Of a stretch of 64,000 nt of DNA, positions 1-10,727 are shown in pieces. Under the pieces are notes generated by a model. It was not told the origin of the DNA. It saw only the letters and a list, made by a program, of their open reading frames with translations, and made no database searches. A program made the translations under genes and the position numbers. The stretch lies in NCBI GenBank assembly GCA_039621445.1, contig CP154955.1:29519471-29583470 (forward strand), in the 5' to 3' direction. The stretch is from Euglena gracilis (lineage: Eukaryota > Euglenida > Euglenophyceae > Euglenales). Position 1 is the first letter of the stretch; each line of letters starts with the position of its first letter.

Positions 1-3000
1 ACAGTTGCGAAGGACGCCGGCCCGACAGGCGCAATTTTGCCCGCGGCGGGCGTGCGTAAAACGCAGCAGTTACCCCCGGGAGGCGCAAAATAGCACTTTG
101 GCAACGGACGACCCAAAAAGCGTCTTTTTCGGTCGTTTTCGGCCGAAATCGGCCGCGCCCGCGCTCCAAAAACGAGCGCTCTGCCCCGGGTAGAGGTCGG
201 CGATCCTTTACCTGACTGTTGCGAAGGGCGCCGGCACGACAGGCGCAATTTTGCCCGCGGCGGGCGTGCGTAAAACGCAGCAGTTACCGCCCGGGAGGCG
301 CAAAATAGCACTTGGGCAACGGACGCCACCAAAAACGTGGTTTTTCGGTCGTTTTCGGCCGAAATCGGCCGCGCCGGCGCTCCAAAAACGAGCGCTCTGC
401 CCTGGGTAGAGGTCGGCGATCCTTTACCTGACTGTTGCGAAGGGCGCCGGCACGACAGGCGCAATTTTGCCCGCGGCGGGCGTGCGTAAAACGCAGCAGT
501 TACCGCCTGGGAGGCGCAAAATAGCACTTCCGCAACGGACGCCCCCAAAAACGTCGTTTTCCGGTCGTTTTCGGCCGAAATCGGCCGCGCCGGCGCTCCA
601 AAAACGAGCGCTCTGCCCCGGGTAGAGGTCGGCGATCCTTTACCTGACTGTTGCGAAGGGCGCCGGCCCGACGGGCGCAACTTTGCTCGCGGCGGGCGTG
701 CGTAAAACGCAGTTACCGCCCGGGAGGCGAAAAATAGCACTTCGGCAAGGAACGCCCCAAAAACGTGGTTTTTCGGTCGTTTTCGGCCGAAATCGGCCGC
801 GCCGGCGCTCCAAAAACGAGCGCTCTGCTCCGGGTAGAGGTCGGCGATCCTTTACCTGACAGTTGCGAAGGGCTCCGGCCCGACGGGCGCAATTTTGCCC
901 GCGGCAGGCGTGTGTAAAACGCAGCAGTTACCGCCCGGGAGGCGCAAAATAGCACTTTGGCAACGGAATCCCAAAAAAAGCGTCGTTTTTCGGTCGTTTT
1001 CGGCCGAAATCGGCCGCGCCCGCGCTCCAAAAACGAGCGCTCTGCCCCGGGTAGAGGTCGGCGATCCTTTACCTGACTGTTTCGAAGGGCGCCGGCACGA
1101 CAGGCGCAATTTTGCCCGCGGCGGGCGTGTGTAAAACGCAGCAGTTACTGCCTGGGAGGCGCAAAATGGCACTTCCGCAACGGACGCCCCAAAAAACGTC
1201 GTTTTCCGGTCGTTTTTGGCCGAAATCGGCCGCGCCGGCGCTCCAAAAACGAGCGCTCTGCCCCGGGTAGAGGTCGGCGATCCTTTACCTGACAGTTGCG
1301 AAGGACGCCGGCCCGACAGGCGCAATTTTGCCCGCGGCGGGCGTGCGTAAAACGCAGCAGTTACCGCCCGGGAGGCGCAAAATAGCACTTCGGCAACGAA
1401 CGCCCCCAAAAACGTGGTTTTTCGGTCGTTTTCGGCCGAAATCGGCCGCGCCGGCGCTCCAAAAACGAGCGCTCTGCCCCGGATAGAGGTCGAAATAGCA
1501 CTTTGGCAACAGACGTCCCAAAAAACGTCGGTTTTCGGTCGTTTTCGGCCGAAATCGGCCGCGCCGGCGCTCCAAAAACGAGCTCTCTGCCCCGGGTAGA
1601 GGTCGGCGATCCTTTACCTGACTGTTGCGAAGGGCGCCGGCCCGACAGGCGCAATTTTGCCCGCGGCGGGCGTGTGTAAAACGCAGCAGTTACCGCCTGG
1701 GAGGCGCAGAATAGCACTTCGGCAACAGACGCCACCAAAAACGTGGTTTCTCGGCCCTTTTCGGCCGAAATCGGCCGCGCCGGCGCTCCAAAAACGAGCG
1801 CTCTGCCCCGGATAGAGGTCGAAATAGCACTTTGGCAACGGACGCCCCAAAAAACGTAGGTTTTCGGTCGTTTTCGGCCGAAATCGGCCGCGCCGGCGCT
1901 CCAAAAACGAGCCCTCTGCCCCGGGTAGAGGTCGGCGATCCTTTACCTGACTGTTTCGAAGGGCGCCGGCCCGACAGGCGCAATTTCGCCCGCGGCGGGC
2001 GGGCGTAAAACGCAGCAGTTACCGCCCGGGAGGCGCAAAATAGCACTTTGGCAACGGACGCCCCAAAAAACGTCGTTATTCGGTCGTTTCCGGCCGATAT
2101 CGGCCGCGCCGGCGCTCCAAAAACGAGCGCTCTGCCGCGGGTAGAGGTCGGCGATCCTTTACCTGACAGTTGCGAAGGACGCCGGCCCAACAGGCGCAAT
2201 TTTGCCCACGGCGGGCGTGCGTAAAACGCAGCAGTTACCCCCGGGAGGCGCAAAATAGCACTTTGGCAACGGACGCCCCAAAAAACGTGGTTTTTCGGTC
2301 GTTTTCGGCCGAAATCGGCCGCGCCGGCGCTCAAAAACGAGCGCTCTGCCGCGGGTAGAGGTCGGCGATCCTTTCTTTTTTTTTTTTTTTCTTTGTTTTT
2401 TTTATGATGTTTCGACGGGCCGGCCCGACAGGCGCAATTTTGCCCACGGCGGGCGTGCGTAAAACGCAGCAGTTACCGCCCGGGAGGCACAAAATAGCAC
2501 TTCGGCAACGAACGCACAAAAAACGTGGTTTTTCGGTCGTTTTCGGCCGAAATCGGCCGCGCCGGCGCTCCAAAAACGAGCGCTCTGCCCCGGGTAGAGG
2601 TCGGCGATCCTTTACCTGACAGTTGCGAAGGAGCAGGCGCAATTTTGCCCGCGGCAGGCGTGCGTAAAACGCAGCAGTTACCGCCCGGGAGGCGCAAAAT
2701 AGCACTTCGGCAACGGACGCCCCCAAAAACGTGGTTTTTCGGCCGTTTTCGGCCGAAATCGGCCGCGCCGGCGCTCCAAAAACGACGAGCGCTCTGCCCC
2801 GGGTAGAGGTCGGCGATCCTTTACCTGACTGTTGCGAAGGACGCCGGCCCGACAGGCGCAATTTTGCCCGCGGCGGGCGTGCGTAAAACGCAGCAGTTAC
2901 CGCCCGGGAGGCGCAAAATAGCACTTTGGCAACGGACGCCCAAAAAAACGTCGTTTTTCGGTCGTTTTCGGCCGAAATCGGCCGCGCCGGCGCTCCAAAA

Positions 3001-6000
3001 ACGAGCGCTCTGCCCGGGGTAGAGGTCGGCGATCCTTTACCTGACTGTTGCGAAGGGCGCCGGCCGGAGAGGCGCAATTTTGCCCGCGGCGGGCGTGCGT
3101 AAAACGCAGCAGTTACCGCCCGGGAGGCGCAAAATAGCACTTTGGCAACGGACGCCCAAAAAAACGTCGTTTTTCGGTCGTTTTCGGCCGAAATCGGCCG
3201 CGCCGGCGCTCCAAAAACGAGCGCTCTGCCCCGGGTAGAGGTCGGCGATCCTTTACCTGACTGTTGCGAAGGGCGCCGGCCCGACAGGCGCAATTTTGCC
3301 CGCGGCGGGCGTGCGTAAAACGCAGCAGTTACCGCCCGGGAGGCGCAAAATAGCACTTCGGCAACGGACGCCCCAAAAAGCGTCTTTTGTCGGTCGTTTT
3401 CGGCCGAAATGGCCTCGCCCGCGCTCCAAAAAAGAGCGCTCTGCCCCGGGTAGAGGTCGGCGATCCTTTACCTGACACTTGCGAAGGGCGCCGGCCCGAC
3501 AGGCGCAATTTTGCCCGCGGCGGGCGTGCGTAAAACGCAGCAGTTACCGCCCGGGAGGCGCAAAATAGCACTTTGGCAACGGAGGCCCTAAAAAACGTCG
3601 GTTTTCGGTCGTTTTCGGCCGAAATCGGCCGCGCCGGCGCTCCGAAAACGAGCGCTCTGCCCCGGGTAGAGGTCGGCGATCCTTTACCTGACAGTTGCGA
3701 AGGGCGCCGGCCCGACAGGCGCAATTTTGCCCGCGGCGGGCGTGCGTAAAACGCAGCAGTTACCGCCCGAGAGGCGCAAAATAGCACTTTGGCAACGGAC
3801 GCCCTAAAAAACGTCGTTTTCCGGTCGTTTTTGGCCGAAATCGGCCGCGCCGGCGCTCCAAAAACGAGCGCTCTGCATCGGGTAGAGGTCGGCGTTCCTT
3901 TACCTGACTGTTTCGAAGGGCGCCGGCCCGACAGGAGCAATTTTGCCCGCGGCAGGCGTGCGTAAAACGCAGCAGTTACCGCCCGGGAGGCGCAAAATAG
4001 CACTTCGGCAACGGACGCCCCAAAAACGTCGTTTTTCGGTCGTTTTCGGCCGAAAACGGCCGCGCCGGCGCTCCAAAAACGAGCGCTCTGCCCCGGGTAG
4101 AGGTCGGCGATCCTTTACCTGACTGTTGCGAAGGGCGCCGGCCCGACAGGCGCAATTTTGCCCGCGGCGGGCGTGCGTAAAACGCAGCAGTTACCGCCCG
4201 GGAGGCGCAAAATAGCACTTTGGCAACGGACGCCCAAAAAAACGTCGTTTTTCGGTCGTTTTCGGCCGAAATCGGCCGCGCCGGCGCTCCAAAAACGAGC
4301 GCTCTGCCCCGGGTAGAGGTCGGCGATCCTTTACCTGACAGTTGCAAAGGGCGCCGGCCCGACAGGCGCAATTTTGCCCGCGGCGGGCGTGCGTAAAACG
4401 CAGCAGTTACCGCCCGGGAGGCGCAAAATAGCACTTTGGCAACGGACGCCCAAAAAAACGTCGTTTTTCGGTCGTTTTCGGCCGAAATCGGCCGCGCCGG
4501 CGCTCCAAAAACGAGCGCTCTGCCCCGGGTAGAGGTCGGCGATCCTTTACCTGACAGTTGCAAAGGGCGCCGGCCCAACAGGCGCAATTTTGCCCGCGGC
4601 GGGCGTGCGTAAAACGCAGCAGTTACCGCCCGGGAGGCGCAAAATAGCACTTTGGCAACGGACGCCCAAAAAAACGTCGTTTTTCGGTCGTTTTCGGCCG
4701 AAATCGGCCGCGCCGGCGCTCCAAAAACGAGCGCTCTGCCCCGGGTAGAGGTCGGCGATCCTTTACCTGACAGTTGCAAAGGGCGCCGGCCCAACAGGCG
4801 CAATTTTGCCCGCGGCGGGCGTTCGTGTAACGCAGCAGTTACCGCCCGGGAGGCGCAAAATAGCACTTTGGCAACGGACGCCCAAAAAAACGTCGTTTTT
4901 CGGTCGTTTTCGGCCGAAATCGGCCGCGCCGGCGCTCCAAAAACGAGCGCTCTGCCCCGGGTAGAGGTCGGCGATCCTTTACCAGACTGTTGCGAAGGGC
5001 GCCGGCCCGACAGGCGCAATTTTGCCCGCGGCGGGCGTGCGTAAAACGCAGCAGTTACCGCCCGGGAGGCGCAAAATAGCACTTTGGCAACGGACGCCCA
5101 AAAAAACGTCGTTTTTCGGTCGTTTTCGGCCGAAATCGGCCGCGCCGGCGCTCCAAAAACGAGCGCTCTGCCCCGGGTAGAGGTCGGCGATCCTTTAACT
5201 GACAGTTGCGAAGGGCGCCGGCCCGACAGGCGCAATTTTGCCCGCGGCGGGCGTGCGTAAAACGCAGCAGTTACCGCCCGGGAGGCGCAAAATAGCACTT
5301 TGGCAACGGACGCCCAAAAAAACGTCGTTTTTCGGTCGTTTTCGGCCGAAATCGGCCGCGCCGGCGCTCCAAAAACGAGCGCTCTGCCCCGGGTAGAGGT
5401 CGGCGATCCTTTACCAGACTGTTGCGAAGGGCGCCGGCCGGAGAGGCGCAATTTTGCCCGCGGCGGGCGTGCGTAAAACGCAGCAGTTACCGCCCGGGAG
5501 GCGCAAAATAGCACTTTGGCAACGGACGCCCAAAAAAACGTCGTTTTTCGGTCGTTTTCGGCCGAAATCGGCCGCGCCGGCGCTCCAAAAACGAGCGCTC
5601 TGCCCGGGGTAGAGGTCGGCGATCCTTTACCTGACTGTTGCGAAGGGCGCCGGCCGGAGAGGCGCAATTTTGCCCGCGGCGGGCGTGCGTAAAACGCAGC
5701 AGTTACCGCCCGGGAGGCGCAAAATAGCACTTTGGCAACGGACGCCCCAAAAACGTCGTTTTTCGGTCGTTTTCGGCCGAAATCGGCCGCGCCGGCGCTC
5801 CAAAAACGAGCGCTCTGCCCCGGGTAGAGGTCGGCGATCCTTTAACTGACTGTTGCGAAGGGCGCCGGCGCGACAGGCGCAATTTTGCCCGCGGCGGGCG
5901 TGCGTAAAACGCAGCAGTTACCGCCCGGGAGGCGCAAAATAGCACTTCGGCAACGGACGCCCCAAAAAGCGTCTTTTGTCGGTCGTTTTCGGCCGAAATG

Positions 6001-6410
6001 GCCTCGCCCGCGCTCCAAAAAAGAGCGCTCTGCCCCGGGTAGAGGTCGGCGATCCTTTACCTGACACTTGCGAAGGGCGCCGGCCCGACAGGCGCAATTT
6101 TGCCCGCGGCGGGCGTGCGTAAAACGCAGCAGTTACCGCCCGGGAGGCGCAAAATAGCACTTTGGCAACGGAGGCCCTAAAAAACGTCGGTTTTCGGTCG
6201 TTTTCGGCCGAAATCGGCCGCGCCGGCGCTCCGAAAACGAGCGCTCTGCCCCGGGTAGAGGTCGGCGATCCTTTACCTGACAGTTGCGAAGGGCGCCGGC
6301 CCGACAGGCGCAATTTTGCCCGCGGCGGGCGTGCGTAAAACGCAGCAGTTACCGCCCGAGAGGCGCAAAATAGCACTTTGGCAACGGACGCCCTAAAAAA
6401 CGTCGTTTTC
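1..6410 (+). repeat. 215/216-bp satellite array, left block
   Basis: About 30 head-to-tail monomers. Each contains, in order, an A-run (CCC followed by 5-7 A), the palindrome TTTTCGGCCGAAA, a GCGCCGGCGC core, the GCGCTCTGCCCCGGGTAGAG box, a CTGACTGTTGCGAAGGGC segment, the GCCCGCGGCGGGC hairpin and CGCAAAATAGCACTTTGG. Spacing measured at successive GCACTTTGG boxes is 216 bp (4215, 4431, 4647), and one base less where the A-run is shorter. A pair of unusual variant monomers at 3356-3821 recurs at 5945-6410, implying a 12-monomer (~2.59 kb) duplication. The consensus has about 32 CpG per monomer. No stop-free frame here starts with a convincing ATG gene, so it is treated as non-coding. Confidence 0.97.
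2372..2409. other. poly-T insertion inside a satellite monomer
   Basis: A T-rich tract interrupted by two C and one G replaces the usual ACCTGACTG segment of one monomer, after which the monomer resumes at TTTCGACGGGCC. It could be a slippage product or the scar of a poly-A retroposon inserted on the minus strand. No further retroposon sequence is visible. Confidence 0.7.
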
Positions 6411-7017
6411 AATCGGGCAATTCACGGTCATCGGGTCCCCGTTCCGGTGGTATTAGCCCCCGGATCCCGTTCCGCGATGAGCGGAAACACGGTACCCCTC
6501 GGGGAAGGTCACCCGGTGCCCCGGCCAAGAAGCGGGACTCTCATCGCGAGACATCGCGATCGCGTTCGCGAAGCGGATCATCTTCTTCGCGATCGTCATC
6601 GGGAAAACCCCGATACACGGTCATGGTCGACGGGATATCCGGTCACCACGACGGTTTGACGGGAAATCGGGAAACCGATCCCCCCGTTACCCAGAATCGC
6701 GACCCAAATCTCGGTGTTCGCTTTGTGGATCGAGTGATCACCACTCATCCAAATGTCCGCGTTCTCGTTCTCCCCGCCCTGGCCAACGTCATCGCGGTAT
6801 GAATCGCGGTGGTCACAAGGGTCACTCCTCCAACCGCCATAAAGTCGGTTTCAAGATATCTTGTTTGGAGGATGACACCACGGCTTCGGGCAGGGAGGGG
6901 GATGAGACCACGGATACCGATTTCGACGAGGCCCGCATGGCGGTGCGCACGTTGAAATCCGTTTATACCTCTAAAAGGCCCATAGCCGGCTATTCGGCCG
7001 GTTCGGACCTGGAGTAG
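6410..7017 (+). pseudogene. gag: gag C-terminal fragment with RS-rich tail and CCHC zinc knuckle
   Basis: Two overlapping open frames together make a nucleocapsid-like tail. From 6410 one frame reads a basic, Arg/Ser-rich stretch (many SR and RS dipeptides at 6540-6600). Near 6620 the coding signal moves to the frame used by the second part, which continues RS/RG-rich and contains a perfect CX2CX4HX4C knuckle at 6715-6756 (C-SL-C-GSSD-H-HSSK-C). An acidic tail ends at the TAG at 7015. The knuckle is the RNA-binding signature of Gag nucleocapsid. The N-terminal capsid part is missing because the element is truncated into satellite. The frame change is most simply a single-base indel, hence pseudogene. 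Its position directly upstream of protease supports gag. Confidence 0.8.
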
Positions 7018-7197
7018 GGGAGCCCGAGGTCCGAGGGCACGGACCTCTGGGCTGATGAACAGATGGAGGTAGGACCTGATCAACCCTGCCCCCCCTGCCC
7101 ATCTGCCTTCCTGGTCGGTACCCGGAAAATTTTCGGGTCCCCCACCCCCCACTCCAACTTTCCGCTCGGAATGTTGTGCAAAGTAGGAAAGGGTTCA
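7015..7197 (+). other. gag-pol junction: TAG stop, overlap and -1 frame change
   Basis: Gag ends at TAG 7015-7017 but its frame is open again to 7362. The protease/RT frame is open only from 7077, has no ATG until 7197, and lies in the -1 frame relative to gag. This suggests expression of Pol by stop readthrough and/or -1 frameshifting in the 7077-7362 overlap, as known in many retroelements. The slip site itself was not identified. Confidence 0.45.
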
Positions 7198-10100
7198 TGG
7201 GAAAGCTGGCAAGAAAACGTATTTTCGCCAGACCCTTCACTTTGCTTACCCCCCATGGAACTTTTGGTCCAAGCGGAAATCAAAATCCAAAATTTTGTGC
7301 AAAAGTCAAAATTCTCATTGACACTGGTTGTCGCATTGCACTACTTTTTCGGTTCGGGTTGATACCAACCCCCCTCTCGGTGACAGCAAAGAAGCCGATC
7401 AAAATTACGACGGCTGACAACACCCCCATGTGCGGTGGTGACTTGGGATGCTTTTTGGACATAGTCCTACCCCTCATCCCCAAGCACCACTCACACCCCC
7501 CCCAACCGCAAAATTTTCCGGATACCTGGGGATATGAATCCGGAATCCATGGTTCTGACGTAATTCTGGGATACCCCTTTTTACGTCAGCACCGGCTGGT
7601 AGTGGATTGCCACTCCCACGGTTTGCGCACATCACCATTCTCCTCATTGCCCCCCAAACCCTCATCACCTGTGGCGTCAACCGCGATAGCCACCAATTTT
7701 TCCACACCGTTTTCGAAAACTTTTACCCCGTTACCAACCACACCAACCAACGTTTTCCACACCGGGTGTACCGAGAAAGTTCACCCCCTGCCCATTGACA
7801 CACCAACTTCCGTTCCCCGTGAGGCAGGGCAAGCAAGTAGCGGTACCCCCCTCGTTCCACTGGGTTACAAGACGAAAGCCCAAAGGCCTGAAGTAATTAC
7901 GGTGTCGAGTAGTCGCCCAGCTGCACTAATACCCCGTTTTCCACCAGATGTATCGCTTTCAGATACATCTGTACACCCCCCAGCAGCTACAACAGCGCAT
8001 TCCAACTTTTACACACACCCCCACCAGACCAACATGCGCGACCAGGACCACTACTCCGACACTTCCTTCCAATGTGTGCACTGTAGGAGAATTTCCGCCC
8101 AGCCAGATTTCGATTGTGGATGTCTAGTCCAAACACCAACACTAATCCCGATTTTGCGTAACCCTACACTTGGTTGCGGATCGCAATGCGCGACCGTACA
8201 TCAAGTGCTCCAACAACGAGGTATTGCCTTGTTGTTTGGGACCGCGAAATCCGTGTCACACACCTCCCCCACCTCCATCTGGCATGATATGGACTGGGTA
8301 TGCACCCATCCAACCCATCAACCCTTGGGAATGCCCCTTGGGAGTGTGGAGGACACACCCTTGACCTATGTTTGCGGATCCCTGAATTGCGTTACCGCTC
8401 TTCAACCCGCGAACCAGGTCGACACATACGCGATGCGCGTATGGAACGCATTTAATTTTGGTCAATACCGTATTTTGGAGGAATGGTTCTCCAAAATCGC
8501 GGCTTTGGCTGATTCCTTCGATTTGTCGTTGGAAATTGATGCGTTTTCATCAAAAGCGCATGCGCGCTTGTCGCGATATTGGTCGCGACATACCAACGCA
8601 TTTCTTAAATTCTGGGGTGATACGGTGCTGTGGATGCATCCTCCCCCAAAGCTTATCCCGGATGTGGTGGAGAAAATTCTCCGCGATGAAGCGCGAGGAG
8701 CTCTCCTCATACCCGTCAATCCGAATGCGGATTGGTTTCACCAACTATCCCATGTGTGTTTTCATTGGTGGGATTTACCCGCTGATGTACCACTATTTGA
8801 GGATTTTTGTGGTATATTATTACCACCTGTTAAAGAAATCATTTTTCGCATTTGTTTCTTCGACGCATTCGGAATATCCGATGTGCGTGTGCCAAGATAC
8901 CTTGGTACCAATGGGGATGCCACACCCTCAACGCAGATTTCTGCGGTCATTGAGAGTGCGGACCAACATCCCAAGTCTGCTGATTATTGTTCGCGAATTG
9001 CTCGCGAATTTCATGGTGTACTGGATAATCCAGTTTACGCCTGCGACATCGACCCCGCGATTCGCGGTCCGTTCGGTGTTTGCAAAATCGAGCTCAAGGA
9101 TGGCGCTAAACCTATGCACCGGAAATTCTTCCGTTGTTCGGGTGAACGCGAACAGGCTCTCAACGAGATGATTGAGAAGCTCATCCAGCGGAAGTGGATT
9201 ATCCCTTCCAAGAGCGAGTGGACATCACAAGCTTTTGTGGTGCCCAAACCCGCTGACCAGTCTGGTCAGAAGAAGTGGAGACTGGTGCTGGATTACCGGT
9301 ACCTGAACTCCCAAACGAAGGATGACCCCTTCCCGTTACCGCTGATCGAGGATTTGATCACAAAACAATCGGATAACCGGTTGTGGTCAATCTTTGATCT
9401 GGAAGACGGTTTCCATCAGATGCATTTGCATCCTGATTCGCAACCGTACACGGCATTCGTGACATCCAAGGGTGTGTACCAATGGACGGTACTCCCCATG
9501 GGTGTTAAGAATGGCCCAGCCATGTTTCAACGCATGATCCAGTGGGTTTTGCGCGATTTACCGTTTGCTCTGGTGTACATCGATGATGTACTGGTGGGAA
9601 CCCAACCGCCATCCGCGAAATCGGGCGAGGATATCCTCGACCCGCATTATCGCGATGTGCGCGCGGTATTATCCGCGTTCCAAAAGCATGTGCTTTTTGT
9701 GAAGGGTTCCAAAATGCACCTGTTTCGCAAAATTATTAAGTTTTGCGGACACATCCTGAGCAACGGGCAGCGTAAAGCCGCACCCAGTAAGATGGAGGCC
9801 ATTAAGAAATGGACTCCTGAGGTCATTAAGACCTTAACGCATTTAAAGGGATTTTTGGGATTAGCCCAATACTACGCGATTTACATGAAAGATTTCGCGA
9901 AAATCGCGGTACCCCTAACCCGACAACTCAAAAATCGGACACCCGATAACGCAAAAGTCATTTGGGATGACCAAATGCGCGAGGCCTTGAATAAAATCAA
10001 GGACTTGCTCCTCGAGAACGTGGTTCTCGATATCGCGGATCCATACAAACCGTATGTCCTGGAGGTCGACAGCAGCGATTACGCTGTTGGCGGGGTTCTT

Positions 10101-10727
10101 AGCCAGCATAATGCGGCGAATGAACTCCGACCTGTGGCTTTCTTCAGCAGGAAGCTACAGGGCGACAACGGGAAAGGACAGGTTAAATGGAGCATTCGCG
10201 AAAAGGAGACATATGCCATTGTGCTAATTCTCCAGAAATTCCGCAGCTGGATAGCCAGCAGCTTGGTCCAGATACTAGTGTTGACGGATCATGAGAGCCT
10301 TCAACACTGGTATACCGAGGACCTGAACAAGGCCATGTCATCAGTTGGCAGAAGATGCCGATGGCATGAGTTCTTGAGCCAGTTTAACCTGGTGGTAGTT
10401 TATACCCCAGGTCACACGCAAAAAGTTGCGGATCCTCTCAGCCGAGCCCCCTGGTATTATCCTGGGAACCCGGATGAGGGTGATGCGACTTTTCATGGCA
10501 GCCATGAGGCTGACCAGTTCGCACGTCGATCCGACGCTGCGGACAACATGCTCGATTCACTACCGGTTTCCCGGGTGTATCGCAGCATCGCCATTTCACC
10601 ATTGCGTGGAAGGCGCCGGCGTGGACGCACTGCCGGACCCCGTCGCATTACGCGTACGGAAACTCCTACCCCCCTATTTTTCCGCGAATGGGATTATTCG
10701 CGTGACCCTATATTAGTACCATTGTGA
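7197..10727 (+). CDS. pol: Pol polyprotein: protease, methyltransferase-like domain, RT, RNase H
   Basis: Residues are numbered from GTG 7176, and the first ATG is residue 8. The aspartic protease has ILIDTG with D49 and a later DVILGYPFL strand (129-136). A proline/threonine-rich linker follows (about 150-410), with a CVHC/CGC cluster near 300-316. A domain at about 440-545 has DAFS (D455), W-rich spacing and LWMHPPP (485-491), resembling the Dam-like methyltransferase domain of DIRS elements but with His instead of the catalytic Asp/Asn. RT follows, with [16 protein letters not shown] and the YIDD active site (Y801-D804). RNase H has D965, the REKETYA Glu and TDHES D1038, then [12 protein letters not shown]. 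The frame is uninterrupted for 1,183 codons and ends 4 bases into the integrase frame. Translation probably depends on gag fusion, because no good independent start is visible. Confidence 0.93.
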   Translation: MGKLARKRIFARPFTLLTPHGTFGPSGNQNPKFCAKVKILIDTGCRIALLFRFGLIPTPLSVTAKKPIKITTADNTPMCGGDLGCFLDIVLPLIPKHHSHPPQPQNFPDTWGYESGIHGSDVILGYPFLRQHRLVVDCHSHGLRTSPFSSLPPKPSSPVASTAIATNFSTPFSKTFTPLPTTPTNVFHTGCTEKVHPLPIDTPTSVPREAGQASSGTPLVPLGYKTKAQRPEVITVSSSRPAALIPRFPPDVSLSDTSVHPPAATTAHSNFYTHPHQTNMRDQDHYSDTSFQCVHCRRISAQPDFDCGCLVQTPTLIPILRNPTLGCGSQCATVHQVLQQRGIALLFGTAKSVSHTSPTSIWHDMDWVCTHPTHQPLGMPLGSVEDTPLTYVCGSLNCVTALQPANQVDTYAMRVWNAFNFGQYRILEEWFSKIAALADSFDLSLEIDAFSSKAHARLSRYWSRHTNAFLKFWGDTVLWMHPPPKLIPDVVEKILRDEARGALLIPVNPNADWFHQLSHVCFHWWDLPADVPLFEDFCGILLPPVKEIIFRICFFDAFGISDVRVPRYLGTNGDATPSTQISAVIESADQHPKSADYCSRIAREFHGVLDNPVYACDIDPAIRGPFGVCKIELKDGAKPMHRKFFRCSGEREQALNEMIEKLIQRKWIIPSKSEWTSQAFVVPKPADQSGQKKWRLVLDYRYLNSQTKDDPFPLPLIEDLITKQSDNRLWSIFDLEDGFHQMHLHPDSQPYTAFVTSKGVYQWTVLPMGVKNGPAMFQRMIQWVLRDLPFALVYIDDVLVGTQPPSAKSGEDILDPHYRDVRAVLSAFQKHVLFVKGSKMHLFRKIIKFCGHILSNGQRKAAPSKMEAIKKWTPEVIKTLTHLKGFLGLAQYYAIYMKDFAKIAVPLTRQLKNRTPDNAKVIWDDQMREALNKIKDLLLENVVLDIADPYKPYVLEVDSSDYAVGGVLSQHNAANELRPVAFFSRKLQGDNGKGQVKWSIREKETYAIVLILQKFRSWIASSLVQILVLTDHESLQHWYTEDLNKAMSSVGRRCRWHEFLSQFNLVVVYTPGHTQKVADPLSRAPWYYPGNPDEGDATFHGSHEADQFARRSDAADNMLDSLPVSRVYRSIAISPLRGRRRRGRTAGPRRITRTETPTPLFFREWDYSRDPILVPL

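Noticed and set aside
1060-1100. Pol III B-box-like TTTCGAAGG in some monomers
   Set aside because: Only part of a B-box, absent from the consensus (GTTGCGAAGG), with no A-box at the right distance.
3976-5730. Long minus-strand stop-free frames in the satellite as protein-coding genes
   Set aside because: They repeat the same 72-residue unit with every monomer, start at non-ATG codons, and are broken wherever the A-run changes by one base. Kept only as a curiosity in the findings.
1-6410. CRISPR array
   Set aside because: The unit is 215/216 bp with no unique spacers, and the context is eukaryotic.
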